64,000 nt of DNA. Origin: Tectiglobus sp965224045 (GTDB lineage Bacteria > Pseudomonadota > Alphaproteobacteria > Rhizobiales > Hyphomicrobiaceae). Positions 24,370 to 32,624 of this stretch are shown in pieces. Numbering within the stretch: the first letter of the stretch is position 1; each line of letters starts with the position of its first letter. The translations under genes and the position numbers were made by a program. The notes below the pieces were generated by a model that was not told where the DNA came from, made no database searches, and worked only from the letters and a program-made list of their open reading frames with translations. The stretch covers positions 62,001-126,000 of the forward strand of contig CBDCYD010000004.1 in NCBI GenBank assembly GCA_965224045.1, in the 5' to 3' direction.

Positions 24370-25406
24370 GCCTTGCCGACGATTACGCTCGAAGCGGCGG
24401 TATTCCCGAACGCCGGTATGAACGCAGAATGTTTGCCCGCCCCGCCGGCGACGGCAATCTGGATGTCCGACGGCGACTGTGCCGGATAGTAGTGGTCGCC
24501 AATGGCGTGGCGATCCTGTCCAATCCAGCTCTCAAGGTTTTCCGGTGAAATGCGCGACACGTGGACCTTGGAGTGTTCCTGGAGGTATTCCTGCACGGTC
24601 GGCACGCTGAAGCCGTCGCGGGCGATGGTCCTGGCGTGCTCCGGGCCGAAGACAACAAACATCGGCCCGTTGAGGTAGACGTTGTTGGAGCCGGCTTGGG
24701 CCATCGTTCCGGCGATGGTCTGCAATATGCCCGTGCCGGTATTCGAGCCGTGGTCGTTGATGTTGTGTGGCGGTTCGGCTGCCATCGTTGTGACAATGCT
24801 ATCGGTGGCACCAAATCCTTTACGGACGTGGTAGGGCTCCCACGGGCTCTCTTCCTCGTTTTCGCCGAAGCAGAACGTATACTTTCCCGGTGATCCCTGC
24901 GTTGCGCGGTCCATGTCTCCCGGCTGGGCACCGGCAATATTGAGCATGATGAGTTGCAAGGCGCGCCCGATGGCTGCGTTGGCGCGCCGACCCTGGCCGA
25001 AACAGTTCGAGCCGCAATTGACATCGATCTCGTTTCGCAAGGGACCGTTGAGCATGATCATATTGGTGCACGGATGCGTCGTCGCCAAGGTGCCATGCAG
25101 ATTGTAGTCGGGCTCCAGGCAGGCGCGGAGAGCTGCAACGACGGCGGGAAAATAATCCGGTTTGCAGCCGGCCATGACAGCGTTTGCAGCCAGGCTTTTC
25201 ATTGTCGGAACGATCTGGCGCGGCGGCACCGGGCCGATCGGCTCGTTGTCACCGCGAACGGTTTCGACCAACCGTCCCACCGCGTCCTCGGTCGGCACGT
25301 AAAGCGGCAGGCCGTCGCTCCACCCCGCGGTCTCGGCCATCTCATTGAATGCTTCGACCGAGGTGTCCTCTACGTCGATGAATTCGCGGTCAAGGGGATC
25401 GTTCAT
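24366..25406 (-). CDS. unknown protein, second paralogue in the UGSC selenoprotein cluster
   Basis: A 346-residue protein related over its whole length to the 338-residue product encoded next to it. Signatures are AGWSDGLPLYVPT, MAGCKPDYFPAVVAAL, NCGSNCFGQGRRANAAIGRA, and GSPGKYTFCFGE with conserved Cys. A predicted soluble cytoplasmic protein. I took the ATG at 25406; the reading frame continues upstream without homology-like sequence. It lies 87 bases downstream of the selenoprotein gene on the same strand, and its stop overlaps the start of the next gene. I recognise no characterised enzyme; the repeated Cys and Gly-rich motifs suggest a cofactor or thiol-based active site. Confidence 0.72.
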   Translation of the reverse strand: MNDPLDREFIDVEDTSVEAFNEMAETAGWSDGLPLYVPTEDAVGRLVETVRGDNEPIGPVPPRQIVPTMKSLAANAVMAGCKPDYFPAVVAALRACLEPDYNLHGTLATTHPCTNMIMLNGPLRNEIDVNCGSNCFGQGRRANAAIGRALQLIMLNIAGAQPGDMDRATQGSPGKYTFCFGENEEESPWEPYHVRKGFGATDSIVTTMAAEPPHNINDHGSNTGTGILQTIAGTMAQAGSNNVYLNGPMFVVFGPEHARTIARDGFSVPTVQEYLQEHSKVHVSRISPENLESWIGQDRHAIGDHYYPAQSPSDIQIAVAGGAGKHSAFIPAFGNTAASSVIVGKA

Positions 25407-25493
25407 GTCGCAAGCTGCGGTCCTGAGTAACGAGATAATGCATGCGCCGACCCGAGCTTGTTCTGCCACACGCGTGCGAATTACGAAGTGGCG

Positions 25494-26012
25494 TCAGGCA
25501 GCGATGATATCGGTGAGCGCTGCATAGGCGGTGTCGATACGCTCGACCAACTCCTCGGCGTTGAGCCCACCGACCGGGTGTTTGACGACGATGAGCTTTG
25601 CCTCGAGCTTGCGCGCGCGGGCCTGCGCGAGAACCAGCGGCACGAACGTCTCCGATGCGATCACATAGGCCGTCACGCCGCGCTTTTCCAATTCGATGCT
25701 GTCATGGAAACTCCACGACGAACAGGAGCCTCAATCTCCGAGCGCGAGCAATGCTGCGCGATATTTTTGTGCAACTTCATCGATCAGCGCGGCTGTGGCC
25801 GGCTGGCTGGCGCTGGGCTTATAGATGAAGTCGACGTTGTCCACCGGGCGAATCGCGGCGAGCTTGGCCTTGAGGCCGTCCATCAATTCGCGCGCGTTCG
25901 GCTTCGAGTTCGAGAACAGCGCGATTGGGTCATTGTGCCAGTCGAGCGGCCGGCCGGCCAGCTCTTCATCGCCTGCGATACTGACGCCAAATGTTGGATT
26001 GACGATGCGCAT
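25494..26012 (-). CDS. UGSC-family selenoprotein (in-frame TGA = Sec, residue 94)
   Basis: A 172-residue protein read through one in-frame TGA at 25731-25733. The upstream half ends ...RAALLALGD and the downstream half continues GSCSSWSFHDSIELEKRGV without any gap or frame change, giving ALGD-U-GSC-SSWSFHDS. This is the defining motif of UGSC-family (seleno)proteins, in which U is Sec or Cys. A hairpin fitting a bacterial SECIS follows the TGA. The start is the ATG behind AAGGGG (first residues MRIVNPTFGVS). A conventional gene finder would report two unrelated short ORFs (25731-26066 and 25494-25691). The family function is unknown; the redox-type motif points to thiol or selenol chemistry. 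Downstream are the paralogous pair; divergent is a TrxB-like flavoprotein. Confidence 0.88.
25701..25733 (-). promoter_or_regulatory. candidate bacterial SECIS element with its Sec TGA
   Basis: Reading the minus strand, TGA (25733-25731) is followed after 11 bases by GTCGTGGA-GTT-TCCATGAC, an 8-bp stem with one G-U pair and a small loop containing G and U. In E. coli the minimal SECIS is a short stem-loop about 11 nt behind the UGA, with a G and U in the loop essential for SelB binding. The geometry agrees; SelB recognition is inferred. It lies within the coding sequence, as bacterial SECIS elements do. Confidence 0.75.
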
Positions 26013-26170
26013 GAATTCGCCCCTTACGGATGAGTGACAAGGTGCGGGCCCCGAGCAGGGAGCCAAGTGCGCGGATTATGTGCCATAGCCCGGATCGTGT
26101 ACAGGGAGCGGCATGATCCATCGAACAGGCGATGGATTATCGTATTTGCCAAAGGAGAACGCGAGGAATA

Positions 26171-27085
26171 ATGGGCCAGTTCGATATTGCCGTCATTGGT
26201 GGCGGGATTGCCGGCCTTACCGCCGTCCAGCATGCTCTCCTGGCGGGGTGTTCGGTTGTTCATTTGATCGGCGTTGAACCGATTGGCGGGCTGGTTTGCA
26301 ACGTCGGTGAGCTGAGCGGCTTTGCCGGTGGTGGCGAGCCGGTGTCGGGCATCGACCTTGCGGCTGCGCTGTTGTCTGCGAACGCCGCGGGCGGGGTCAG
26401 TGAGATTGTGGCGGATGCGATGTCCGTCGTGGTCGATGCGGATCGGTTTTGCATCACATACGGCGCTGGTGAGATTTTCGCCCATCGGGTCATTGTTGCT
26501 ACGGGTGCGCGTCTGCGCATGCTCGACGTGCCCGGGGCGCACGAACTGGTTGGTCGGGGCGTATCCCAATGCGCTTGGTGCGACGGGTCCCTTTACGAGG
26601 GCAAGCACGCGGTGGTGGTCGGCGGCGGCGATGCCGCTCTCGAGGAGGCGCTGCACCTTGCAAACTTTGCTTCAAGGGTCACGGTGGTTGCGCGCACCCG
26701 TCTGACGGGCCGTCAGGCGTATATCGACCGGGTGACGGCTTCTCAGGCGATAGATGTCAGAGAGATGTGTGAGGTTCGGGAAATTCTGGGAGATCAGAAC
26801 GTTTCGGCGGTCAGGCTTCGGGATCACGGCGCAGACGCAACGGAAGATTTCGGGTGCGATGGCGTGTTCGTCTTCATCGGTCTCGATGCCAATTCCGGGG
26901 TGTTTGCCGATTTGGCAACCCTCGATGGCAGCGGCCGTATCGAGACCGATCAAGATCTGCAAACGCGGACACCCGGTCTCTTCGCTGTCGGTGCGGTCCG
27001 GGCCGGATACGGTGGCAGGCTCGCGCAAGCCGTTGGAGAGGCTGCGACGGCTGCAATCGCAGCTGCAAGACAGTGCCGATCGTAG
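26171..27085 (+). CDS. thioredoxin-reductase-like FAD-dependent oxidoreductase
   Basis: A 304-residue two-dinucleotide-binding flavoprotein. FAD motif AVIGGGIAGLTA at the N-terminus, the redox-active CAWCDG at about C134 and C137 (thioredoxin reductases have CATC), the NAD(P)H motif VVGGGDAALEEA, and the closing PGLFAVGAVRAGYGGRLAQAVGE. The ATG at 26171 has GAGGAA ahead; an earlier in-frame start would add 13 residues. It is divergent from the selenoprotein gene, 158 bases apart. It may recycle the selenol/thiol of that protein; this pairing is suggested by position and chemistry only. Confidence 0.85.
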   Translation: MGQFDIAVIGGGIAGLTAVQHALLAGCSVVHLIGVEPIGGLVCNVGELSGFAGGGEPVSGIDLAAALLSANAAGGVSEIVADAMSVVVDADRFCITYGAGEIFAHRVIVATGARLRMLDVPGAHELVGRGVSQCAWCDGSLYEGKHAVVVGGGDAALEEALHLANFASRVTVVARTRLTGRQAYIDRVTASQAIDVREMCEVREILGDQNVSAVRLRDHGADATEDFGCDGVFVFIGLDANSGVFADLATLDGSGRIETDQDLQTRTPGLFAVGAVRAGYGGRLAQAVGEAATAAIAAARQCRS

Positions 27086-27254
27086 TGCGTACTCTTGGTT
27101 CGGTGCGGCTCGCCGTCGCGCCTTAGGAATACCGGACAGGCATGTGCGGCAGACGAATTACCCGGAGGCAGGTGTGAAGGATTCGCCTGGTTAGTCCTTC
27201 GGCTGCTAGGTTTCATAGATCGGCAGGCAAGCGTTTTGCAGCAGGAGCGATGGC

Positions 27255-28103
27255 ATGGATATTGGCGTAATGATCTTTCCAACGGACAAGTCGATCCAGC
27301 CGGTTCAACTTGCCAAAGAAGTCGAGGCACGTGGTTTCGAGTCGCTCTGGTTTCCCGAGCACAGCCACATTCCGGTCAGCCGTGAGACGCCATGGGGCGG
27401 GCGCAAGGGGTCGCCGCCGTTACCAGAGATGTACTGGCGTGCGCACGATCAGTTCGTCGGCCTGGCAGCCTGTGCTGCCGTTACCGAAAAGATCCGGCTC
27501 GGCACGGGGATCACGCTTGTCGCACAGCGGGACCCTATCTGGCTGGCGAAAGAAGTTGCAAGCCTGGACATGATCTCCAACGGCCGCTTCGAGCTTGGCA
27601 TCGGCTACGGGTGGTGCGTCGAAGAAATGCGCAATCATGGCGTTGCATTCCATCAGAGGCGCGCGTTGCTCAGAGAAAAGATCTTGCTGGTCAAGGCACT
27701 CTGGACGCAGGACGAGGCGGGTTTCGAGGGTGAACTCATTCGGTTTGAGAAGAGCTGGGCCTGGCCGAAACCCGTGCAGCGACCGCATCCACCGATCCTG
27801 ATGGGCGGCGCAGTCGGGCCGAAAACAGCGGCGCACATCGCGGAGTTCTGTGACGGCTGGCTGCCGTTAGGTGATTTCCACAGCCTCGACACAGGGCTGG
27901 CGCAGATCAAAGACGCCTGCGATGCGATCGGTCGGGATCCGGCCAGTGTCGAGCTGAGTATGTTTTATGCGCGCGGCGCACAGCCCGACGACATCAAGGC
28001 GCACGCTGAGCGCGGTGCGCGGCGCGGGATTTTGCCGCTACCGTCCGAAGGGCCCGACGTCGTCTTGCCGTTGCTCGACAAGTATGCCGCGATGAAAGGT
28101 TGA
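27255..28103 (+). CDS. LLM-class (F420/FMN-dependent) oxidoreductase
   Basis: A luciferase-like TIM-barrel oxidoreductase of 282 residues. Typical parts: ARGFESLWFPEHSHIPVSR, IRLGTGITLVAQRDPIWLAKEVASLDMISNGR, FELGIGYGW and PPILMGGAVGPKTAAHIAEFCDGW. This resembles the TIGR03619 F420-dependent branch; whether this organism uses F420 or FMN is not visible here. It lies 169 bases after the TrxB-like gene, same direction, and may or may not share its promoter. Confidence 0.87.
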   Translation: MDIGVMIFPTDKSIQPVQLAKEVEARGFESLWFPEHSHIPVSRETPWGGRKGSPPLPEMYWRAHDQFVGLAACAAVTEKIRLGTGITLVAQRDPIWLAKEVASLDMISNGRFELGIGYGWCVEEMRNHGVAFHQRRALLREKILLVKALWTQDEAGFEGELIRFEKSWAWPKPVQRPHPPILMGGAVGPKTAAHIAEFCDGWLPLGDFHSLDTGLAQIKDACDAIGRDPASVELSMFYARGAQPDDIKAHAERGARRGILPLPSEGPDVVLPLLDKYAAMKG

Positions 28104-28573
28104 ACGCCAAAGCGGCAAGAGTTGGTGTTGTCAGCCTGCCTGATGCTGGCGAACCGGTTCAGCGCAGTGTGCGTGAGGTCAAGAACGGTTATTCCGGTCA
28201 GGGCGCTTGGCGGCATTGGCGAAAGATTTCCCTCGGTGTTTGGCGGTCAGCCCGGATGATCTGTGCAATCACCCTTACATGTTCGATCGAATGTGATCCG
28301 AGAAGTCCTGAGAGTTGGCAGTGCGAACTCGTCAAGTGGGCGATGTCGCCTCATCACGCAGCGGATTGTTCGGTGATTGTTGCCGGCGCAATCAAGCGAT
28401 CCTGAAAGACCGCCAGTCCGTGTGATTTTGCGCAGGTGTTCCGGACGGCACTGCAGATCAGGTTTGTTTGTCTCATTTCTCCGCGCCTTTGACGGTGTCG
28501 TGATGATCGCGATCCGCAAAGGCAACAACGGTCGACAAACGTCGGCCGACAAGCAAACGAAGGAGTAGTTGAG
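28104..28573. other. gene-free stretch upstream of the basic secreted protein
   Basis: About 470 bases without a convincing gene. A short minus-strand frame (ending at 27965, starting at 28216) begins with ALTGITVLDLT, like the N-terminus of a family III CoA-transferase, but is only 20 or so codons of resemblance. The right end contains the ribosome binding site AAGGAG of the following gene. Confidence 0.4.
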
Positions 28574-29599
28574 ATGAGCAAGCAGCTCGTGCTTGCCGCC
28601 GTTGCCGGATGCGCATTTGCATTCGGCACGGTCGGCGTGCCGGTCAACGAGGCGAACGTTTTTGCAACCCAGCAGGCGTACGCTTGGAACCCGGTAAAGT
28701 CCGTTAAGAATGCCGCAAAGAAGGTCGGTGGTGCTGTCAAGAAGAGTGCCAAGGCTGTCGGCGGCGTTGCCAAGAAAGTCGGCAAAGGTGCCGGTAAGGT
28801 CGCCAAAGGCGCAGCCATCGTCGGTTGTCGCGCGGCAAACCCGACGGCCAAAGCCGGTGCCTGTAAACAGGCCGTGGAAGGCGTCGTGCGCGCCGGTAAG
28901 CGTGTCGGTAAGGCGGCTGTAAATGCAGCGAAACGTACCGGCAAAGGCGTTGTCGGTGCAGCCAAGACGGTCGGCCGTACCGCTGTGAACGGTGCAAAGA
29001 AGGTCGGCCGTACCGCCGTCAACGGTGCAAAGAAGGTCGGTGGCGCCGTCAAGGAAGTCGGCAAAGAGGGTGTACGCAGAGTCAAGCGTGGCGCCCGTAT
29101 CGTCAAGAAGATTGGCGAGGCGATCCTTGATGACCGCGTGCGTATCGGTCTGCCTTCCGTTCGAAAGCCGGCGCGACGGGTGTCGCCTCCGCGCCAAGCG
29201 GCGCGCAGGGTTCCGCCGCGGCGTAAGCCGGTTGGCAAGCTGCCGCCGCCACGTCGGCCGATTAGCAAAGTGCCGCCGCCGCGTCGGCCGTCGCAGCGTC
29301 CGCGACCGATCACCGAGAACGACATCAAGCCGTCAAAGCCGTCCAAGCCGTTCTGCAATTCCAAGTTCGAGAACTGCAGCGGCAAGCACCACGGCAAGCG
29401 GCGCAAGGTGATCGGACGTGACAAGTCCATCTGGGGTCGGCCCGTCGGTTTGAAAAAGCACAAGCGTGCGGTCAAGAAATCCGATCGCCGCCGCAAGCTG
29501 ACCCGGGTCAACCGCAAGCGCTCGGACGACCGCTTCAATAATCGAAAGATGAAGCGCAACAAGAGCGGAGGCTCGAACCGCCGTCGCAACCGACGCTAG
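28574..29599 (+). CDS. highly basic, repetitive secreted protein of unknown function
   Basis: A 341-residue protein with a signal peptide (VLAAVAGCAFAFGTVG..., cleavage probably near AYA at residue 37) behind a strong AAGGAG. Region 1 (about 40-185) is a Lys/Ala/Gly/Val repeat array built on motifs like KKVGGAVKK and VGRTAVNGAKK, resembling amphipathic late-embryogenesis or histone-H1-like tails, and holding two Cys. Region 2 (about 195-255) is Pro/Arg-rich with repeats such as PPPRRPISKVPPPRRP. Region 3 is Arg/Lys-rich with two Cys in FCNSKFENCSG. Net charge is extremely positive. It may bind polyanions such as DNA, polysaccharide or phosphate, or be an antimicrobial-type or surface protein. 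No family recognised. Confidence 0.72.
   Translation: MSKQLVLAAVAGCAFAFGTVGVPVNEANVFATQQAYAWNPVKSVKNAAKKVGGAVKKSAKAVGGVAKKVGKGAGKVAKGAAIVGCRAANPTAKAGACKQAVEGVVRAGKRVGKAAVNAAKRTGKGVVGAAKTVGRTAVNGAKKVGRTAVNGAKKVGGAVKEVGKEGVRRVKRGARIVKKIGEAILDDRVRIGLPSVRKPARRVSPPRQAARRVPPRRKPVGKLPPPRRPISKVPPPRRPSQRPRPITENDIKPSKPSKPFCNSKFENCSGKHHGKRRKVIGRDKSIWGRPVGLKKHKRAVKKSDRRRKLTRVNRKRSDDRFNNRKMKRNKSGGSNRRRNRR
28970..29035 (+). repeat. 33-bp tandem duplication inside the basic protein gene
   Basis: Two adjacent 33-base units (28970-29002 and 29003-29035) differ at only two positions, both at third codon positions, and encode VGRTAVNGAKK twice. This is a recent in-frame duplication that extends the basic repeat array. 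Confidence 0.85.
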
Positions 29600-29806
29600 T
29601 TCGACCGGTCCCAACATCTTGCACGATAGGCGTCGGCTGGCGGGGAGTTCTTCCTCGCCAGCTGACTGCGGTGCTCTGCAGTTGGCGAATGCGATCTGAC
29701 AGAATGATTGCGCATCCTTGGATGCTGGCGCTATGGTCCCACGCCAGCCTGGCGATTCAGTCGCCGTGATCCGCGCTGAAACCTTCCTGATCGCCGAGGA
29801 CGCCGC

Positions 29807-30706
29807 GTGCCGCTCAACCAGACCAAGCTCGGTGTCGTCTATCTGCTGGCGGCAATCGGATTGATTTCACTGGTCGATACAATCTGCAAATTCTATACGG
29901 ACGAACTGCATGCGGTGATGCTCGTGTGGGGCTATTTCGTCGGTATTTCATTTTTCGTGGCGGGATATTTCGGTTGCCGTGGACAATTTGCACTGCTGCG
30001 TAGCCGCCAACCGGTGCTGCAAATGGCACGCTCAGGTTTCCTCGTGATGTCGATTGCCTGCCTGTTCGTCAGCCTGACCTACCTGCCGATCGCAGAAGCC
30101 ACGGCCATCGGCTTTACCGGGCCACTGTTCATTACCGCGCTTTCGGTTCCGATCCTCGGCGAGCGCGTGGGCTTTCACCGCTGGTTTGCGGTCATCATCG
30201 GTCTGGCAGGCGTACTTGTGATCGTCCGGCCTGGCGGAGCCGTCTGGCACTGGTCGGCGGTGATGGCGCTGCTGGGCGCGATCTGCTTTGCCCTTTTTCA
30301 ACTCGTGACCCGGCGGCTCGCGAGCCTGGAACGACCTGAGACCACCCTGCTCTATACCAGCATTGGCGGGACCGCCTGGGCCAGTCTGATGGTGCCGATC
30401 TTCTGGACCACGCCGACGGCCGCTCACATCGCGATGTTCGCGATCATCGGGGCGATGGGTGCCGGAGCGCATTTTTGTATGGTCCAGGCGTTTGCCCGCG
30501 CCGAGGCATCACTGCTGGCGCCTTTCAACTACAGCAAACTCATCTGGGTCGTGATCCTGGGCTACCTCGTATTCGGCGACGTGCCGGGCCTCGACACCTG
30601 GGTCGGCAGCGCAATCATCGCGTCCGCCGGCCTATACGTGCTCTACCGCGAAGGCCGTCAGGCGGAGGTAGCGATGGATGACGGCAGACCAGCAACAGAC
30701 CCATGA
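29807..30706 (+). CDS. DMT-family (EamA) transporter
   Basis: A 299-residue inner-membrane protein with ten predicted hydrophobic segments in two EamA halves. Signatures: LGVVYLLAAIGLISLVDTI at the N-terminus, LPIAEATAIGFTGPLFITALSVPILGE and, in the second half, ALLAPFNYSKLIWVVILGYLVFGDVPGL with small deviations. The GTG start at 29807 is the best fit. Members export amino acids, nucleobases or other metabolites; the substrate is unknown. It stands alone, converging on the ThDP gene. Confidence 0.85.
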   Translation: MPLNQTKLGVVYLLAAIGLISLVDTICKFYTDELHAVMLVWGYFVGISFFVAGYFGCRGQFALLRSRQPVLQMARSGFLVMSIACLFVSLTYLPIAEATAIGFTGPLFITALSVPILGERVGFHRWFAVIIGLAGVLVIVRPGGAVWHWSAVMALLGAICFALFQLVTRRLASLERPETTLLYTSIGGTAWASLMVPIFWTTPTAAHIAMFAIIGAMGAGAHFCMVQAFARAEASLLAPFNYSKLIWVVILGYLVFGDVPGLDTWVGSAIIASAGLYVLYREGRQAEVAMDDGRPATDP

Positions 30707-30838
30707 GGACGATGGCATTTTGCATGTCCGCACGTGCCTGCTGCATTGGCGCTTGAAATCATGTGCAAGAGGTATTGCAAAAAGACCTCGTTGAACTTGC
30801 TCTCGGCCGTTCCTCGCGGCGCTCGAGCCACCGCAACG

Positions 30839-30867
30839 AAGCGCGCCCACTCAAGGCGGACGCGCTT
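30839..30867 (-). terminator. hairpin just after the second ThDP gene
   Basis: AAGCGCG and CGCGCTT, with further pairing inside (GCC to GGC), form a stem 6 bases beyond the stop codon of the minus-strand ThDP gene. No long T-run follows. It could also end transcripts coming from the DMT transporter on the other strand. Confidence 0.4.
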
Positions 30868-30872
30868 TGGCT

Positions 30873-32483
30873 CTACAACTCGCGCAGTGCGTTGAACTGA
30901 TCGACGTAGCCGGAGCTGTCGATCTTGGCGCCGATGACCGTGGTGCGGCCGGAGGCAAGTGCGGCGTGCAAGGCGTTGGTCAGGCCTTGCTCGCTGGTCA
31001 CGACGGTGCCGTCGGCGCCGAAGCCTTGTGCGAGCTTGTCCCAGTGCATGCCGCCAATGGCAACGCCGAACGTTTCGATCTGCTTGAGATGCTGTTTGAC
31101 TCGGATGAGACCGATCTCGGCATCGTCGAATACGACGGCGATGATCGGCAGGTTCTCGCGTACTGCGGTTTGCAATTCCGCGACGGCCATCAGGAAGCCG
31201 CCGTCACCGACGAAGGCGACGCAGGGACGGTGCGGATGCGCCATCTTGGCGGCCATGGCTCCGGGCAGCGCATAACCCATCGAGCCGAGGCCGTTTGAAC
31301 CGAGAAATTCGCGTGGCCCGTAAGACTCCCATTTCTGAACGACCAACAGGCGGCTGGCACCGGCATCACAGGTGGCAATCGTCTCGCGCGGCAGGACGGC
31401 GCGGGCAACTTCCATGACGCGTTGCGGTGAGAGGCCGGTTGCCGGCGTGTTAAGGGCGTCGACGACGTCCGCGCGATAAGCTTTTGCCGCGGCCTCGCCC
31501 CAGTCGCCGCCGTTCCGGGTCAATTCGGTGAGACGGTCAAGCAGCCGCGGTAGCGGCGCGATGACTTCCGCCGTTGCCGGGACAACCGCGTCGAGGTCCG
31601 GGGTTTCCGCGAGACTCAGGACAGGGGCGGTATAGGGCCACGGCTTCGGCTGCATCTCGATCGCATCAAGACCGACGGCAACGATGAGGTCGGCCTGCGA
31701 GATCAGCTTGCGCTCGATAATGCCGCCGATGATACAGCCGGCGCGAAGGGCATGGTCTTCACTGATGACGCCCTTGCACTTCGGTGTGACGAGAACCGGC
31801 GCGCCGAGGCGTTCGGCGAAGGCCGTGAGTTCTTTCGATGCGTTTGCCCAGAGCGTGCCGAGGCCGGCGAGGATGATCGGCCGGCGGGACTTGTCGATCA
31901 TCGTGCGTGGTGCCTTGAGGCTCGCCCGATCGGGATTGACGTCGACGATGTTGGCCACAAGCGGCGGTTCGGCCGTATATTCGCCGGCCGCGCGCGTGGT
32001 CTCGGTTTGCGGCAATTCGAAGTGGACCGGGCCTGGCGGACAGGCCGTTGCGGTACGCAGTGCCCGCCACATCTGATGGCGTACGGTTTGTGCGTTGATC
32101 GTGGTCGACCACTTGGTGAGCGGCGCATAAAGCGCGAGTTGGTCGATGCGCTGGCGCAGGCCGGTGGCGTAGGTCGCGGGACCGTACTGATCGGTGATGG
32201 CGATCAGTGGTGCCCGATCGAGGGCCGCGTAGGCAATTCCGTTGACCATGTTGGCGGCGCCGGGGCCGCGTGTTGACAGGCACAATCCCGGTGAGCCGGT
32301 GATCTCGCCCCAGGTCGCGGCCATCATGGCGCCGGCGACCTCCTGCTTGAAGAGCAGGAAACGCATGTCACGGTGGCGGGCGGCGTCCATCAGCTCAACG
32401 GATTCCCCACCGGGATGACCGGTGATGAACGGCGTGCCGGACGCTTTCATCGCATCTGCGATAACCTCGACCGTGGTCGCCAT
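30873..32483 (-). CDS. ThDP-dependent enzyme, second acetolactate synthase-like paralogue
   Basis: A 536-residue thiamine-diphosphate enzyme with a KQEVAGAMMAATWGEI catalytic-Glu region, a middle domain with GCIIGGIIERKLISQADLIVAVG, and a PP domain with GDGGFLMAVAELQTAVREN. The residue that is usually Asn in the metal loop appears as Asp in VVFDDAEIGLIR. It is divergent (141 bases) from a plus-strand operon of dehydrogenases, CMD and lactonase-like genes, so it likely belongs to that pathway. It is distantly related to the product of 7978-9678; both lie beside CMD and hydroxyacid dehydrogenase genes. Confidence 0.85.
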   Translation of the reverse strand: MATTVEVIADAMKASGTPFITGHPGGESVELMDAARHRDMRFLLFKQEVAGAMMAATWGEITGSPGLCLSTRGPGAANMVNGIAYAALDRAPLIAITDQYGPATYATGLRQRIDQLALYAPLTKWSTTINAQTVRHQMWRALRTATACPPGPVHFELPQTETTRAAGEYTAEPPLVANIVDVNPDRASLKAPRTMIDKSRRPIILAGLGTLWANASKELTAFAERLGAPVLVTPKCKGVISEDHALRAGCIIGGIIERKLISQADLIVAVGLDAIEMQPKPWPYTAPVLSLAETPDLDAVVPATAEVIAPLPRLLDRLTELTRNGGDWGEAAAKAYRADVVDALNTPATGLSPQRVMEVARAVLPRETIATCDAGASRLLVVQKWESYGPREFLGSNGLGSMGYALPGAMAAKMAHPHRPCVAFVGDGGFLMAVAELQTAVRENLPIIAVVFDDAEIGLIRVKQHLKQIETFGVAIGGMHWDKLAQGFGADGTVVTSEQGLTNALHAALASGRTTVIGAKIDSSGYVDQFNALREL

Positions 32484-32624
32484 GTTTGCTCTCCTTTACC
32501 GGCGTCGCCGTTGACGGTGGGATGCCCGCTGCCCCTTACTAACGCGTCTGCGCCCTGCTGCAGAACACAGTCAAAGCAATAGAGATGCAAGACCAATCGC
32601 AAGTCTTTCGGGAGAGGACGTCCA

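Noticed and set aside
25494..25691. Small separate gene or pseudogene starting at a TTG
   Set aside because: The frame is the direct continuation of the upstream UGSC half through one TGA with a fitting SECIS. A pseudogene reading would need the exact UGSC motif to arise by chance.
27965..28216. Minus-strand frame beginning ALTGITVLDLT, like a family III CoA-transferase
   Set aside because: Resemblance is limited to about 11 residues; most of the frame is antisense to the LLM oxidoreductase gene and no catalytic Asp region follows.
28590..29330. Regular repeats considered as a CRISPR or repeat array
   Set aside because: They are in-frame codon repeats of the basic protein without unique spacers.
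28247..29589. Two long minus-strand frames (316 and 411 codons) opposite the basic protein gene
   Set aside because: They are antisense shadows of a low-complexity Lys/Arg/Ala-rich gene. Their translations are Leu/Thr/Arg-rich without any domain, while the plus strand has signal peptide and ribosome binding site.
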